A stretch of DNA of 64,000 nt, taken from assembly GCF_024628725.1 (NCBI RefSeq), contig NZ_CP102409.1, positions 2,451,001 to 2,515,000 on the forward strand. Reading direction: 5' to 3'. The notes below the pieces were generated by a model. That model ran no database searches, had not been told where the DNA came from, and saw nothing but the letters and a program-made list of their open reading frames with translations. The stretch is from Ruegeria sp. YS9 (lineage in GTDB: Bacteria > Pseudomonadota > Alphaproteobacteria > Rhodobacterales > Rhodobacteraceae). Below, piece by piece: positions 56,101-63,053 of the stretch; position 1 is the stretch's first letter; each line of letters begins with the position of its first letter. Made by a program: the position numbers and the translations under genes.

Positions 56101-56251
56101 CGATCGAAATCGTAACGCTTTCCGCAGGAATGCGAGGGAAGCCCTCGATCCGAATATTCAGCAGCGTTTGCACCCCAAGAAAGAGGATCAGCGCCATCAT
56201 CAGATTGGCGGCGACAGGGTTGCGGATAAACCAGGATGTCAGCGCGTGCAT
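53123..56251 (-). CDS. RND efflux pump inner-membrane subunit (AcrB-type)
   Basis: A 1042 aa transporter beginning MHALTSWFIRNPVAANLMMA. It has twelve predicted helices and two large periplasmic loops. The central proton-relay helix includes GLIIALGILVDDAVVVGESVFEE with paired Asp residues, and the second half has FFGMLALTGVIVNDSLVMITRYN. The family covers drug, bile-salt and lipid exporters; the cargo is not readable from sequence. It sits three bases after its membrane fusion partner and is followed by overlapping DUF2141. No outer-membrane TolC is in the operon. Confidence 0.92.
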   Translation of the reverse strand: MHALTSWFIRNPVAANLMMALILFLGVQTLLNIRIEGFPRIPAESVTISIEFPDATAEQVDELVTRKVEQALEGLEGVRSVTSRSQNDLSVVTVRRAGGQKLQAVLDRVRIRVDGLTDLPDTARRPVIEASGFDFPALYLNLYGETDPATLQSLAQRLKEELLAQPELSRLQIWGLIPRELRIEIDPALLRHYGLTVADVTRAIEENSVTFQAGRLRTAGGTIYLRADDRAKYVPEYAALPIIERDDGSFVPLGDIAKIEDGFQDGEYLFRLNGKPTVGMEVLVGQKENLLTISDVVRSTVDEFSRQLPSQVQVGVWGDSAGYISDRLALLRSNGVQGLILVTLMLSVFLNVRLAFWVAMGIPVSVMGAVAVSGSKWVDYSLNDVTTFGLIIALGILVDDAVVVGESVFEERRKGRDPVQDTERGVHRVAVATVFGVLTTIAAFFPMLLIDNPLGKVLAGFAGIVILTLIFSLIESKFILPAHLAQVSMGQERKYLLSRLWGRVQDTAQGGLVWVRDRIYQPLLVAAVRHRYAVLILFVAAATLGLGLMYKGKVRTVFFPEVPGQIITMNLEMDARAPFALTRANVDRIEAELNGLNAELAEDAGMATLPIQTVFSIINGAGSAQIYAEMIPVAERPDVPILTLVREWRDRVGAVEGATELEFTGSETLAGGFRIRLASKDEDLLQQASAEMKDFLSNIEGVANVRDGLAGGQPELKLRLRPDARHLGFNAEALARQIGYGFGGAEVTKVRRDGSEIRVVVQNARENRDTLADLMQTQLRSASGAWVPLETVAEIEGTYASDTVDRRDGKRMNIVAASIDRDRVAPEEVGQAVFEQLVPKLREKYPSVKVLPAGELEEMADISGGLKRALLLAAVLIYVLMAVPLKSYWQPIVILAIVPFGFIAAAVGHLIMDVSLSLFSFFGMLALTGVIVNDSLVMITRYNQAREEGQPVNLALKSAGIGRFKAIFLTTATTVIGLLPLLTETSEQAQYLIPAAISLAFGELFGTALMLLLVPVLIAIAEDVLVVFKSVPPHPSGERTQL

Positions 56252-56254
56252 GGC

Positions 56255-57403
56255 TCAACCCCCATCCGACAGCGGCGTGACACGCTGACCCGGCAGAAAC
56301 GAGGCCAAAGGTGTCTTGGCCACGCGCCATGGGCCGCTCCCTTCGGGGGCCCGTATCGTGAAAGCACCTTCGCTGCGGAACAGGATGTTCGGGCTGAACC
56401 TCTGAAGGTGGTCGTTTTCATCCACAAGCCAAATGTACCCCGCACGCGTCAGGGCGCTTTCCGGCAGGGTCACGGTGTCGGCAATTTGCCGTCCGGGAAT
56501 GTGCACCTTCAGAAAGTCTCCGGCGAGTATACCGTCACCGGGATTTGCGACGTCCAAGAAGACGCGCACCTGTCGTGTGTCCTGATCCAGAAACCCGCCA
56601 CCACGCCGGACGCGTGCCTGCCCCAGGCTTTCGCCCGAGCGATGCGTCAGTTCAGCAGTAACGCCAGAGATCGGATGATCGAACAGCGCCCAATCCGCTT
56701 GGCTGAACCCGGCAACCAGTTCGAATTGTCGGTTGTCCGACAGGTGTATCAGGGGATCGCCCGGGTTGACTGTCTGGCCAAGGCTGGCAAAGCGACGGGT
56801 GACAAAGCCTGAAAACGGGGCAACAACTTCGGCGTCCTTCAGGTCATTCCTCGCCGCATTCAGGCGCGCCTGCGCTGCTGCAACGGTTTTTTCGGCAACG
56901 CGCAATTGCGGCAGGTTCACGGCCAGTTCGTTTGGCGGTTCCACCCCATCCCGATCGAACTGCCGTTTCGCGACGGTTACGTTGTTCTGCGCGCGCAACA
57001 GTGCAAGTTCCGCTCGCTCAAGCTCCATCTCAGCGGCTGCAACGGCGCTTTGATAAGGGGCATTTTCTATTGAAAACAGAGGGTCGCCCCGTTCCACCTG
57101 TGTCCCGGCCAAAGCGCCGGCATGCACTTCGGTGATGCGCCCGGACACAGCAGATCGCAGCTCGGCATCCCAACGAGGCCGAACTTCGGCAAATGCAGAA
57201 ACACGCGCCTGCACGGTTTCCGGAACAACGGTTACGACAGAGACGGTCGGTGGCAGAGGCGAGATGTTCGTTGCCTGAACATCAATTGTATCCTCCGTGT
57301 CAAACAACACGATTACGATCGCCACAAACAGCACCAAGGACAATCCAATCCAGAGCCATCGCCGAATTGGCCTTTGCTGAGCTTCCGAAGTTTTGTCTGT
57401 CAT
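56255..57403 (-). CDS. RND periplasmic adaptor (membrane fusion protein)
   Basis: A 382 aa HlyD/AcrA-type protein. An N-terminal membrane helix (WLWIGLSLVLFVAIVIVLF) anchors it; there is no lipobox. The lipoyl/barrel halves are EVRPRWDAELRSAVSGRITEVHAG and VVAPFSGFVTRRFASLGQTVNPGDPLIHLSD, flanking a coiled coil at about residues 105-170. It heads the operon MFP-RND-DUF2141-ABC-TM and diverges from a TetR gene across a palindromic operator. Confidence 0.9.
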   Translation of the reverse strand: MTDKTSEAQQRPIRRWLWIGLSLVLFVAIVIVLFDTEDTIDVQATNISPLPPTVSVVTVVPETVQARVSAFAEVRPRWDAELRSAVSGRITEVHAGALAGTQVERGDPLFSIENAPYQSAVAAAEMELERAELALLRAQNNVTVAKRQFDRDGVEPPNELAVNLPQLRVAEKTVAAAQARLNAARNDLKDAEVVAPFSGFVTRRFASLGQTVNPGDPLIHLSDNRQFELVAGFSQADWALFDHPISGVTAELTHRSGESLGQARVRRGGGFLDQDTRQVRVFLDVANPGDGILAGDFLKVHIPGRQIADTVTLPESALTRAGYIWLVDENDHLQRFSPNILFRSEGAFTIRAPEGSGPWRVAKTPLASFLPGQRVTPLSDGG

Positions 57404-57470
57404 TGTCCTGTTTTTCCTGATCCGCCTGATCCATTGCGCCTTGCGGGGTACGATTGGATGTCATATACTA

Positions 57471-57488
57471 TGAACGATCGTTCGTTCA
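57471..57488. promoter_or_regulatory. TetR-type operator between the efflux operon and its regulator
   Basis: TGAACGATCGTTCGTTCA contains the perfect palindrome GAACGATCGTTC (57472-57483) and an additional GTTCA half site. It sits 68 bases upstream of the adaptor ATG and 17 bases before the tetR ATG, typical for an autoregulating efflux repressor. Confidence 0.7.
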
Positions 57489-57504
57489 ATATGAAAAAGC
57501 AAAA

Positions 57505-58122
57505 ATGACCGAAAACACCAAGAAACCAGGTTCAGCCCGGGAAAAGGCAACGGCCAAGCGTCGCAACCAGATTCTGGAGGCCGCCGTTATGTGTTTTCTC
57601 GAGCGCGGCTATCATCAGACCGGCGTCCGCGACATCGCTGCGCGGGCCGGCGTCAGCCTTGGAAACCTCTACAACCACTTTCGCGGCAAGCATGACGTGC
57701 TTGTGGAAATCGCGATGCTTGAACGCCGCGAGCTGGAGCCGTTTCTGAAAGTCCTGAATTCAAATGCACCCGCACCCAAAGTGTTGAAGAAGTTCATCAA
57801 GGCCTATGCCAACTATCTGGCTGCGCCGGAAAACATCATCCTCACCTTGGAAATTTCGAGCGAAGCCATTCGTCAACCGGATATCGCGCGACTGTTTGTC
57901 GAAAACCGAGCAAGACTGACCGAGGCGCTTGAAGAAGTTGTGAGACGCGGAGTTGACGCAGGAGACCTGCGCGCTGTTCCGGATCCACTACAGGCGTCGC
58001 AATTGGTGATAGAGGTTCTGGAAGGAAGCGCGTATCGCAGCGTACTGTCGGAAACGCCCATGAGCAAAATCGCTGGAAGCATGGAGGATTTCATTCTGAG
58101 CTCGTTGCTGGCGCGTCAATGA
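57505..58122 (+). CDS. TetR/AcrR-family repressor of the RND operon
   Basis: A 205 aa protein. The DNA-binding region is RNQILEAAVMCFLERGYHQTGVRDIAARAGVSLGNLYNHFRGKHDVLVEIAM; the remainder is a helical ligand domain. The ATG at 57505 (MTENTKKPGSAREKATAKR) is used; an upstream TTG frame would run across the operator. Divergent placement and the intervening palindrome make it the likely efflux repressor. Confidence 0.88.
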   Translation: MTENTKKPGSAREKATAKRRNQILEAAVMCFLERGYHQTGVRDIAARAGVSLGNLYNHFRGKHDVLVEIAMLERRELEPFLKVLNSNAPAPKVLKKFIKAYANYLAAPENIILTLEISSEAIRQPDIARLFVENRARLTEALEEVVRRGVDAGDLRAVPDPLQASQLVIEVLEGSAYRSVLSETPMSKIAGSMEDFILSSLLARQ

Positions 58123-58813
58123 AGCCTGTGTCGCGCGTTTACTAGAAGCTGATGAAAGCCTGCGAACCGAAAGCCGTACTGTGGCATTCGTGCGGATAGC
58201 TGAGCTCAGCTTTCCGCCCATCTTTTCGGAAAACAACGTGTTTCTGGCGCAGAAATGACCTGTGCAGCCCCAACCGCCACAATTGTAGTGGGGCCAGCGG
58301 GATTTGGACAAGCCAAACGCCCCGTCGAAGAGCATTGCCTCGCCCCTTCCGGCCTTCCCAACGTGGCAGTTCAGCAGAAACAGGCGCCTTCGGTGTCTGA
58401 CTGAAAAAAACGCCGTTTTCCCAAAAGGAGATCGGGTTCAACGAAATCAGTCTGGGTGCTGGATGAAGGAAGTGAGGCGAAAACGGCAAGGTTCTGTCGT
58501 CAGTGGCAGAACTATGTGTCGCCTTACAAGGAAATGTGGAACGTCACTGATATTTGACTCAATTGACACCCAAAACCTCAGCAAATCGGTAAATTCCGTC
58601 ATTCAATTCTGACCCAAACGTCAAGCATTTCTGACCCAAAACACTTACAAGCTTTTTCCGATGCCGGTGATGTTTCAGTTGAAGAGATCATCTCTTGTAC
58701 GACGCAGTGTTAGCCCAAGATATTGAACCTGAGCACAGCGGCACTTGCCGTTCTGTTTTGCAAACATAGGCAAGTGCCTTACGCGTAGAAGTACGCCCAA
58801 ATTCTAAACTACG
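58123..58813. other. 691-base region with no convincing gene; repeated TTCTGACCCAAA motifs
   Basis: Open frames exist but lack ribosome sites and protein-like character. Positions 58554-58640 contain three related elements: GACACCCAAAA (about 58565-58575), ATTCTGACCCAAA (58606-58618) and TTTCTGACCCAAA (58628-58640). Such motifs are reminiscent of insertion-sequence ends of the IS21 type, but no transposase remains, so this may be a decayed element or an unidentified regulatory region for neither neighbour (both flanking genes end here). Confidence 0.4.
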
Positions 58814-60595
58814 TCAGGTTGCGACGTGCGAAACATCCCTGTCTGGCGAATAGATGTCGAGGATGTTCCAATGCCCGGTAGTTGGCGTCGGATTGTTGAT
58901 CATCGGGACATCAAGGACAGTTGGTTTGCCGCTGGCGATTGCCGCTTCCAATGCCGGCAACAATTCATCAGCAGCACTGAGCCTGTGCCCTTCAGCACCG
59001 TAGGCTCGTGCGATGTCTGCATAACCCGGTCCGTTTGCGGGAGCTTCAGCTGATCCAGGGAACGTAGTCCCGTATGTCAGACCATAATGCGCCTTTTGCA
59101 GACCTGCGATAGTGCCGAAGGCGTTGTTGTTCATAACCAGCCAGATGATGCCCAGATCAAGTTCGACCGCCGTTGCCAGCATTGACGGGTTCTGACCGAA
59201 ACCGCCATCGCCAACCAGACTGATCACCACGCGATCCGGCGCTGCCAGTTTCGCACCGATCGCTCCTGGCGGACCAAAACCCATCGTAGCGAACCCGCCC
59301 GGGGTCAGGATTGAACCCGGCGTCAAAATGTCGAACTGTTGCCCGACACCGTTCTTGTTCCACCCAACGTCCGTGGTGATGATGGCATCCTCGGGCAGTG
59401 CCTTGCGGGTATCTGCCAGAATACGCTCGGGCATCATCGGAAAGGCCGATGAGGTCGCCATTTCCACGTTGCGCGCTTTGAAATCCGTTCGGAAGTCGGC
59501 GATCTTCTGTTCCAGCGCGGGGCGTTTGAAGCCGTCCGGATACATCTCGCGGGCGACCCGGTTGAGGACGCGCAAAGCGGCCTTGGCGTCCGCGACGACT
59601 CCGATCTCAGTGGGATAGTTCCGACCGATCTCCTGCGGCTCAATGTCGATATGAATAACCTTCGAACCGGGAATGTTGAATGTGTATCCGGGATACCAGC
59701 TGGAGCAATCGGCCTCTTTGAACCGTGTTCCCACTGCAAAGATGTAGTCCGCATTCAAGCAGGACTGGTTAACCAATTCGGTGCCCCAAAACCCGGTCAT
59801 TCCCAGCACAAGCGGGTGGTCGTCACGCAATGCACCCTTGCCCATCAGGGAGTGCGCGACGGGCAGGCCCATATGGTCAACAAATTCTCGCAACTCCTCG
59901 CTGGCCTGAGCCAGAAGAATACCACCTCCGACATAGGCGACAGGGTTTTCGGCTTTAGCCAACGCTTTGACAATCTCTCGCGCTGTCTCGTCGTCAATCG
60001 ATGGTTTCTTGAGCTCGCTCGTGTTACCGAGAATACGATCAAAGCTGTCCGACGGGATGACTTTGGAGAAGATGTCCATCGGCACATTGACCAACACGGG
60101 GCCAGGCTGACCGCTTTCCGCGAGGTGAAACGCCTTCTCCAGAATCTCGGCCATCAGGTCGGCGCGATCCACGCGCCAAGCGCGTTTCACGAAGGGTCGG
60201 TAAATCTCCCATTGGGCTGCGTCTGCATGCAGGTTCACCTCCTGATGCGGATGTTTACCGTAGTAATGCGTGGGAATGTCACCGGCGATCACCACCATCG
60301 GGATACAGTCAAGCGCCGCGTTGGCGACCCCGGTGGCGCAATTGGTCAGTCCCGGGGAGAGGTGAGACAGCACCACCGAGGCCTTGCCCGTCACGCGGGC
60401 ATATGCGTCCGCCGCGTGGCTCGCGATTTGTTCGTGCCGTACGGTGACGAAATCGATGGGGCTATCCGCCAACGCAGCCAGAACCGCTATGTTCGTGTGG
60501 CCGCATAGACCGAACACATGTTTGACCTCACGGCGCTCAAGGAAATCGACGATGTGCTCAGCAACGGTTTTGCCGTCCAGTTTCGCTCCGTCCAT
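58814..60595 (-). CDS. Thiamine-diphosphate-dependent enzyme (acetolactate synthase-like)
   Basis: A 593 aa three-domain TPP enzyme. The catalytic Glu (about 55) lies in VTVRHEQIASHAADAYARVTG and the Mg/TPP motif in SLVGDGGFGQNPSMLATAVELDLGIIWLVMNNNAFG. The opening HVFGLCGHTNIAVLAALADSP is unlike IlvB or Xsc. Its ATG at 60595 shares one base with the aldehyde dehydrogenase stop and has AGGAGG upstream. Next to a CoA-acylating aldehyde dehydrogenase it may decarboxylate a 2-oxo acid, or cleave a diketone, to give that enzyme's aldehyde. The exact substrate is unknown. Confidence 0.75.
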   Translation of the reverse strand: MDGAKLDGKTVAEHIVDFLERREVKHVFGLCGHTNIAVLAALADSPIDFVTVRHEQIASHAADAYARVTGKASVVLSHLSPGLTNCATGVANAALDCIPMVVIAGDIPTHYYGKHPHQEVNLHADAAQWEIYRPFVKRAWRVDRADLMAEILEKAFHLAESGQPGPVLVNVPMDIFSKVIPSDSFDRILGNTSELKKPSIDDETAREIVKALAKAENPVAYVGGGILLAQASEELREFVDHMGLPVAHSLMGKGALRDDHPLVLGMTGFWGTELVNQSCLNADYIFAVGTRFKEADCSSWYPGYTFNIPGSKVIHIDIEPQEIGRNYPTEIGVVADAKAALRVLNRVAREMYPDGFKRPALEQKIADFRTDFKARNVEMATSSAFPMMPERILADTRKALPEDAIITTDVGWNKNGVGQQFDILTPGSILTPGGFATMGFGPPGAIGAKLAAPDRVVISLVGDGGFGQNPSMLATAVELDLGIIWLVMNNNAFGTIAGLQKAHYGLTYGTTFPGSAEAPANGPGYADIARAYGAEGHRLSAADELLPALEAAIASGKPTVLDVPMINNPTPTTGHWNILDIYSPDRDVSHVAT

Positions 60596-62004
60596 CACGC
60601 GACCTCCTGTCCGTAGAATTCACCGAACAGGTCCGGCTCCGAGGGGCGATCCTCGGGGATCGGACGGCTGACCCAGGTGTAGTTCATCATGTGTTTCATG
60701 GTGACGTTTTCATTGGTGATGTTGCCACCCCAGATGCCGCAGCCCAGGCTGCTGGTCATGGGCATCCCGTTAGTCCAAGCACCCGCGTTGGCCTTGGACT
60801 GAGGCTGTCGCACCATCATACGGCTGACCGGAGCCAGCCGCGCCAAGCGATCGATGTGATCGTCATTATGGCTGTAAATACCGCAGGAATGGCCCTTGCC
60901 CCCGGTGTTGTAGATTTGGCGGACTGTGTCCAGCGCGTCATTGAACGTGTCGAAGTGATAAAGCGCCATCAATGTGGTCAGTTTTTCCTTGGAGAACTTG
61001 TGCTGCGGCCCGATTTGCCCCTGATTTTCGACCATCAGAAACTTGCGATCTTCGGGTATCGAGAAGCCGGCAACCTTGGCCGTTTGCTGAGGCGGACAGG
61101 CGATAGTCGGGAACGTTCGGTTGCCCTTTTCGTCCCACATAGCGGCTTCGAGCATGGCCTTCTCATCGTCCGAGCACAGGTACCCGCCTTCGGCTTCGAG
61201 AGCATTGACCATATCGTCGTAAACCGAGCGCTGGATGATAATGTTGCCGTCGGCTGAGCAACCGGACCCAAAATCAGAGGTCTTTGAAATACGCGTATTC
61301 TGCGCGGCGATGTCCAGATCGGCTGTCTCGTCGATGACGATGGAGGAATTACCCGCGCCGACGCCATAGGCCGGACGTCCGGAACTGTAAGCCGCTTTGA
61401 CCATCGGTTTGCCACCGGTCGCCAGTGTCAGGTCGCAGATCTCCATCAGATGTTGCGTCAAAGGGATCGACGGTTTGCGAATGGATTGAAACAGGTTCTC
61501 TGGGGCACCGGCGGCACGGCAAGCAGCACGCATGACCTCGACCATCTCAAAAGTGGTATGGGCGGTTCGTGGGTGTGGGCTGAAGATGACCGCATTCCGG
61601 GCATTCGCGGCGGACACGCCGGTCACCGGTGGAGTCATCGCCGGGTTCGTCATCGGGATCAGTGAGGCGATCACACCGGCAGGTTTGGCATATTTCACCA
61701 GACCTTTTTCCTCATCCACCTCGACGATACCGGTCGAGGGTGTGCGCAAGACATCTCGCAGCACCATGTGAATCTTGAAGCGCTTCGCAGGACGCCCTGC
61801 GCGATCTCCGATACCGCTTTCGTCCACGCCCTGCTGGGCTAAACGCGTAAAGGTTTTCTCGTTCCCCGCATACCACGCAATGGCCTGAGACAGCCGGTCC
61901 AGCCTGTCCTGATCCCAATCCTCGATTTCGGCCATGGCAGCGCGGGCGCGTGCCAGCATATCGGCCGCCATGTTGCGGTCGTTTTCAGTGAGCTCTTTGC
62001 CCAT
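60595..62004 (-). CDS. CoA-acylating aldehyde dehydrogenase (sulfoacetaldehyde dehydrogenase-like)
   Basis: A 469 aa ALDH-fold protein. The catalytic Cys249 lies in KTSDFGSGCSADGNIIIQ. The nucleotide-binding part has VIASLIPMTNPAMTPPVTG and DLTLATGGKPMVKAAYSSGRPAYGVGAGN, the latter typical of acylating dehydrogenases (AdhE-N, EutE, SauS) rather than of hydrolytic ones. It should convert an aldehyde plus CoA and NAD(P)+ to an acyl-CoA. SauS is the nearest named relative I can recall, but no sulfonate genes lie nearby. The ATG at 62004 has AAGAGG upstream and overlaps the previous gene by 20 bases. Confidence 0.8.
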   Translation of the reverse strand: MGKELTENDRNMAADMLARARAAMAEIEDWDQDRLDRLSQAIAWYAGNEKTFTRLAQQGVDESGIGDRAGRPAKRFKIHMVLRDVLRTPSTGIVEVDEEKGLVKYAKPAGVIASLIPMTNPAMTPPVTGVSAANARNAVIFSPHPRTAHTTFEMVEVMRAACRAAGAPENLFQSIRKPSIPLTQHLMEICDLTLATGGKPMVKAAYSSGRPAYGVGAGNSSIVIDETADLDIAAQNTRISKTSDFGSGCSADGNIIIQRSVYDDMVNALEAEGGYLCSDDEKAMLEAAMWDEKGNRTFPTIACPPQQTAKVAGFSIPEDRKFLMVENQGQIGPQHKFSKEKLTTLMALYHFDTFNDALDTVRQIYNTGGKGHSCGIYSHNDDHIDRLARLAPVSRMMVRQPQSKANAGAWTNGMPMTSSLGCGIWGGNITNENVTMKHMMNYTWVSRPIPEDRPSEPDLFGEFYGQEVA

Positions 62005-62899
62005 GATGATCCTCTTGGTGTTTTAGAAATGCAGCATCAGGCGTGCGGCGCTGTGACCGCGCCTCGCCGAATGTTCGCTTGGCGTGGCTGAGACAGCGAC
62101 GCGCGTGTTCTTCGAACCCCAATTCGGCCACGCGGCTTTGGTTGGGCAGTTCGATGGAATAGTCGACGGGTGGCATCCGTTCGATGATGCCGGTGAAATC
62201 GATCCAACCTTCGCCAGGATAGAGCCGCGCATCGCGAGCCAGCTGGGTCATACCTTCGCGCGTGTCGGCGATGCCGGGCAAGCAATCGGAGATATGCAGG
62301 AAGTGAAACAGGTCCGAGGGGACGTGCAACAGTTCGCCCAGATCCACACGGCTGAGGTGCAGATATAGCGTGTCGACCAGAATACCGCCATTCGGCTGAT
62401 CGGAGGCGCGGACAATATCCAGCGCCTCATCCAGAGTGCGCAGGCGGGAGAAGCTCGGGAACTCCAGATCCACCGTCAGCCCGTAGGGCGCTGCCAGTTC
62501 GCAGGTTTCAGAATAGACGTCGATCAGAAAATCACGATCATCGCGGGTATTGGTCCACGCGCTCATGATCATGCGTTTGGCGCCGAGTTCCCCTCCGATC
62601 TCCAACGAGGGTTCAAAGCTGCGCGGATCGACATCTTCGGTGATGCGCGCAAGTTCGACATCAAGGACCTTCAAACCGGTAGTAGACAGAGCCGTTTTGG
62701 TCGCCTGAACCTGGGTCCTGTCGATCGGGGATTGGGTGAATTCACCGGGCACATGCATCGGGATGAACCGGGGACTGACGGCATCGTAACCGGCCCGCGC
62801 GGCGATATAGACCAGCTCGGGCGGCGTACAGCCAATCAGCGTCAGATGCGCCAAGGAATAGAGAGAGGGGCTTGTGCCAGCCTCTTCGGGTTTCACCAT
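61985..62899 (-). CDS. Sugar phosphate isomerase/epimerase-type TIM barrel protein
   Basis: A 304 aa AP-endonuclease-2/xylose isomerase-like barrel. Metal-ligand regions are visible as GLKVLDVELARITED, GLTVDLEFPSFSRLRTLDEAL, GGILVDTLYLHLSRV, FHFLHISDCLPG and DYSIELPNQSRVAELG, with Glu/Asp/His spaced as in the family. Members include hydroxypyruvate isomerase, IolE-like dehydratases and sugar epimerases. The ATG at 62899 has GGAG upstream and is preferred over a GTG at 62914. It is the first gene of the three-gene operon. Confidence 0.8.
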   Translation of the reverse strand: MVKPEEAGTSPSLYSLAHLTLIGCTPPELVYIAARAGYDAVSPRFIPMHVPGEFTQSPIDRTQVQATKTALSTTGLKVLDVELARITEDVDPRSFEPSLEIGGELGAKRMIMSAWTNTRDDRDFLIDVYSETCELAAPYGLTVDLEFPSFSRLRTLDEALDIVRASDQPNGGILVDTLYLHLSRVDLGELLHVPSDLFHFLHISDCLPGIADTREGMTQLARDARLYPGEGWIDFTGIIERMPPVDYSIELPNQSRVAELGFEEHARRCLSHAKRTFGEARSQRRTPDAAFLKHQEDHHGQRAH

Positions 62900-62950
62900 A
62901 AACGACAGCTCCACGTGTCTGCGAATCTTAAATTCATCACATGTAGTAAA

Positions 62951-62976
62951 AAATATCTGATATTTCTTAAAATATC
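62951..62976. promoter_or_regulatory. Overlapping inverted repeats upstream of the TIM-barrel operon
   Basis: AAATATCTGATATTT (62951-62965) and GATATTTCTTAAAATATC (62959-62976) are both perfect inverted repeats with 7-base arms and share an arm. They lie 50-77 bases before the first start codon in an AT-rich island, the position expected for an operator. Confidence 0.55.
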
Positions 62977-63005
62977 AACTTTTAATGCCGAGCAGAAAAT
63001 GAAAG

Positions 63006-63027
63006 CGCCCGGGCAACTGCCCGGGCG
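63006..63027 (-). terminator. Intrinsic terminator of the Gfo/Idh/MocA gene
   Basis: CGCCCGGGC, AGTT and GCCCGGGCG form a 9-bp perfect stem on the minus strand, followed by CTTTCATTTT, 27 bases after the stop codon. It separates this gene from the TIM-barrel operon. Confidence 0.8.
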
Positions 63028-63053
63028 TGTTTTACATACGTGTTGGCAGAGCC

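Noticed and set aside
58142..58489. 115-codon minus-strand frame in the 58.1-58.8 kb gap
   Set aside because: No ribosome site and an atypical residue mix; I could not support it as a gene, though similar frames might recur in related genomes.
58814..62004. Taurine/isethionate degradation (Xsc and sulfoacetaldehyde dehydrogenase) as a firm call
   Set aside because: The TPP enzyme N-terminus does not resemble Xsc as I know it, and no sulfonate transporter, tauAB-type or pta gene is visible.
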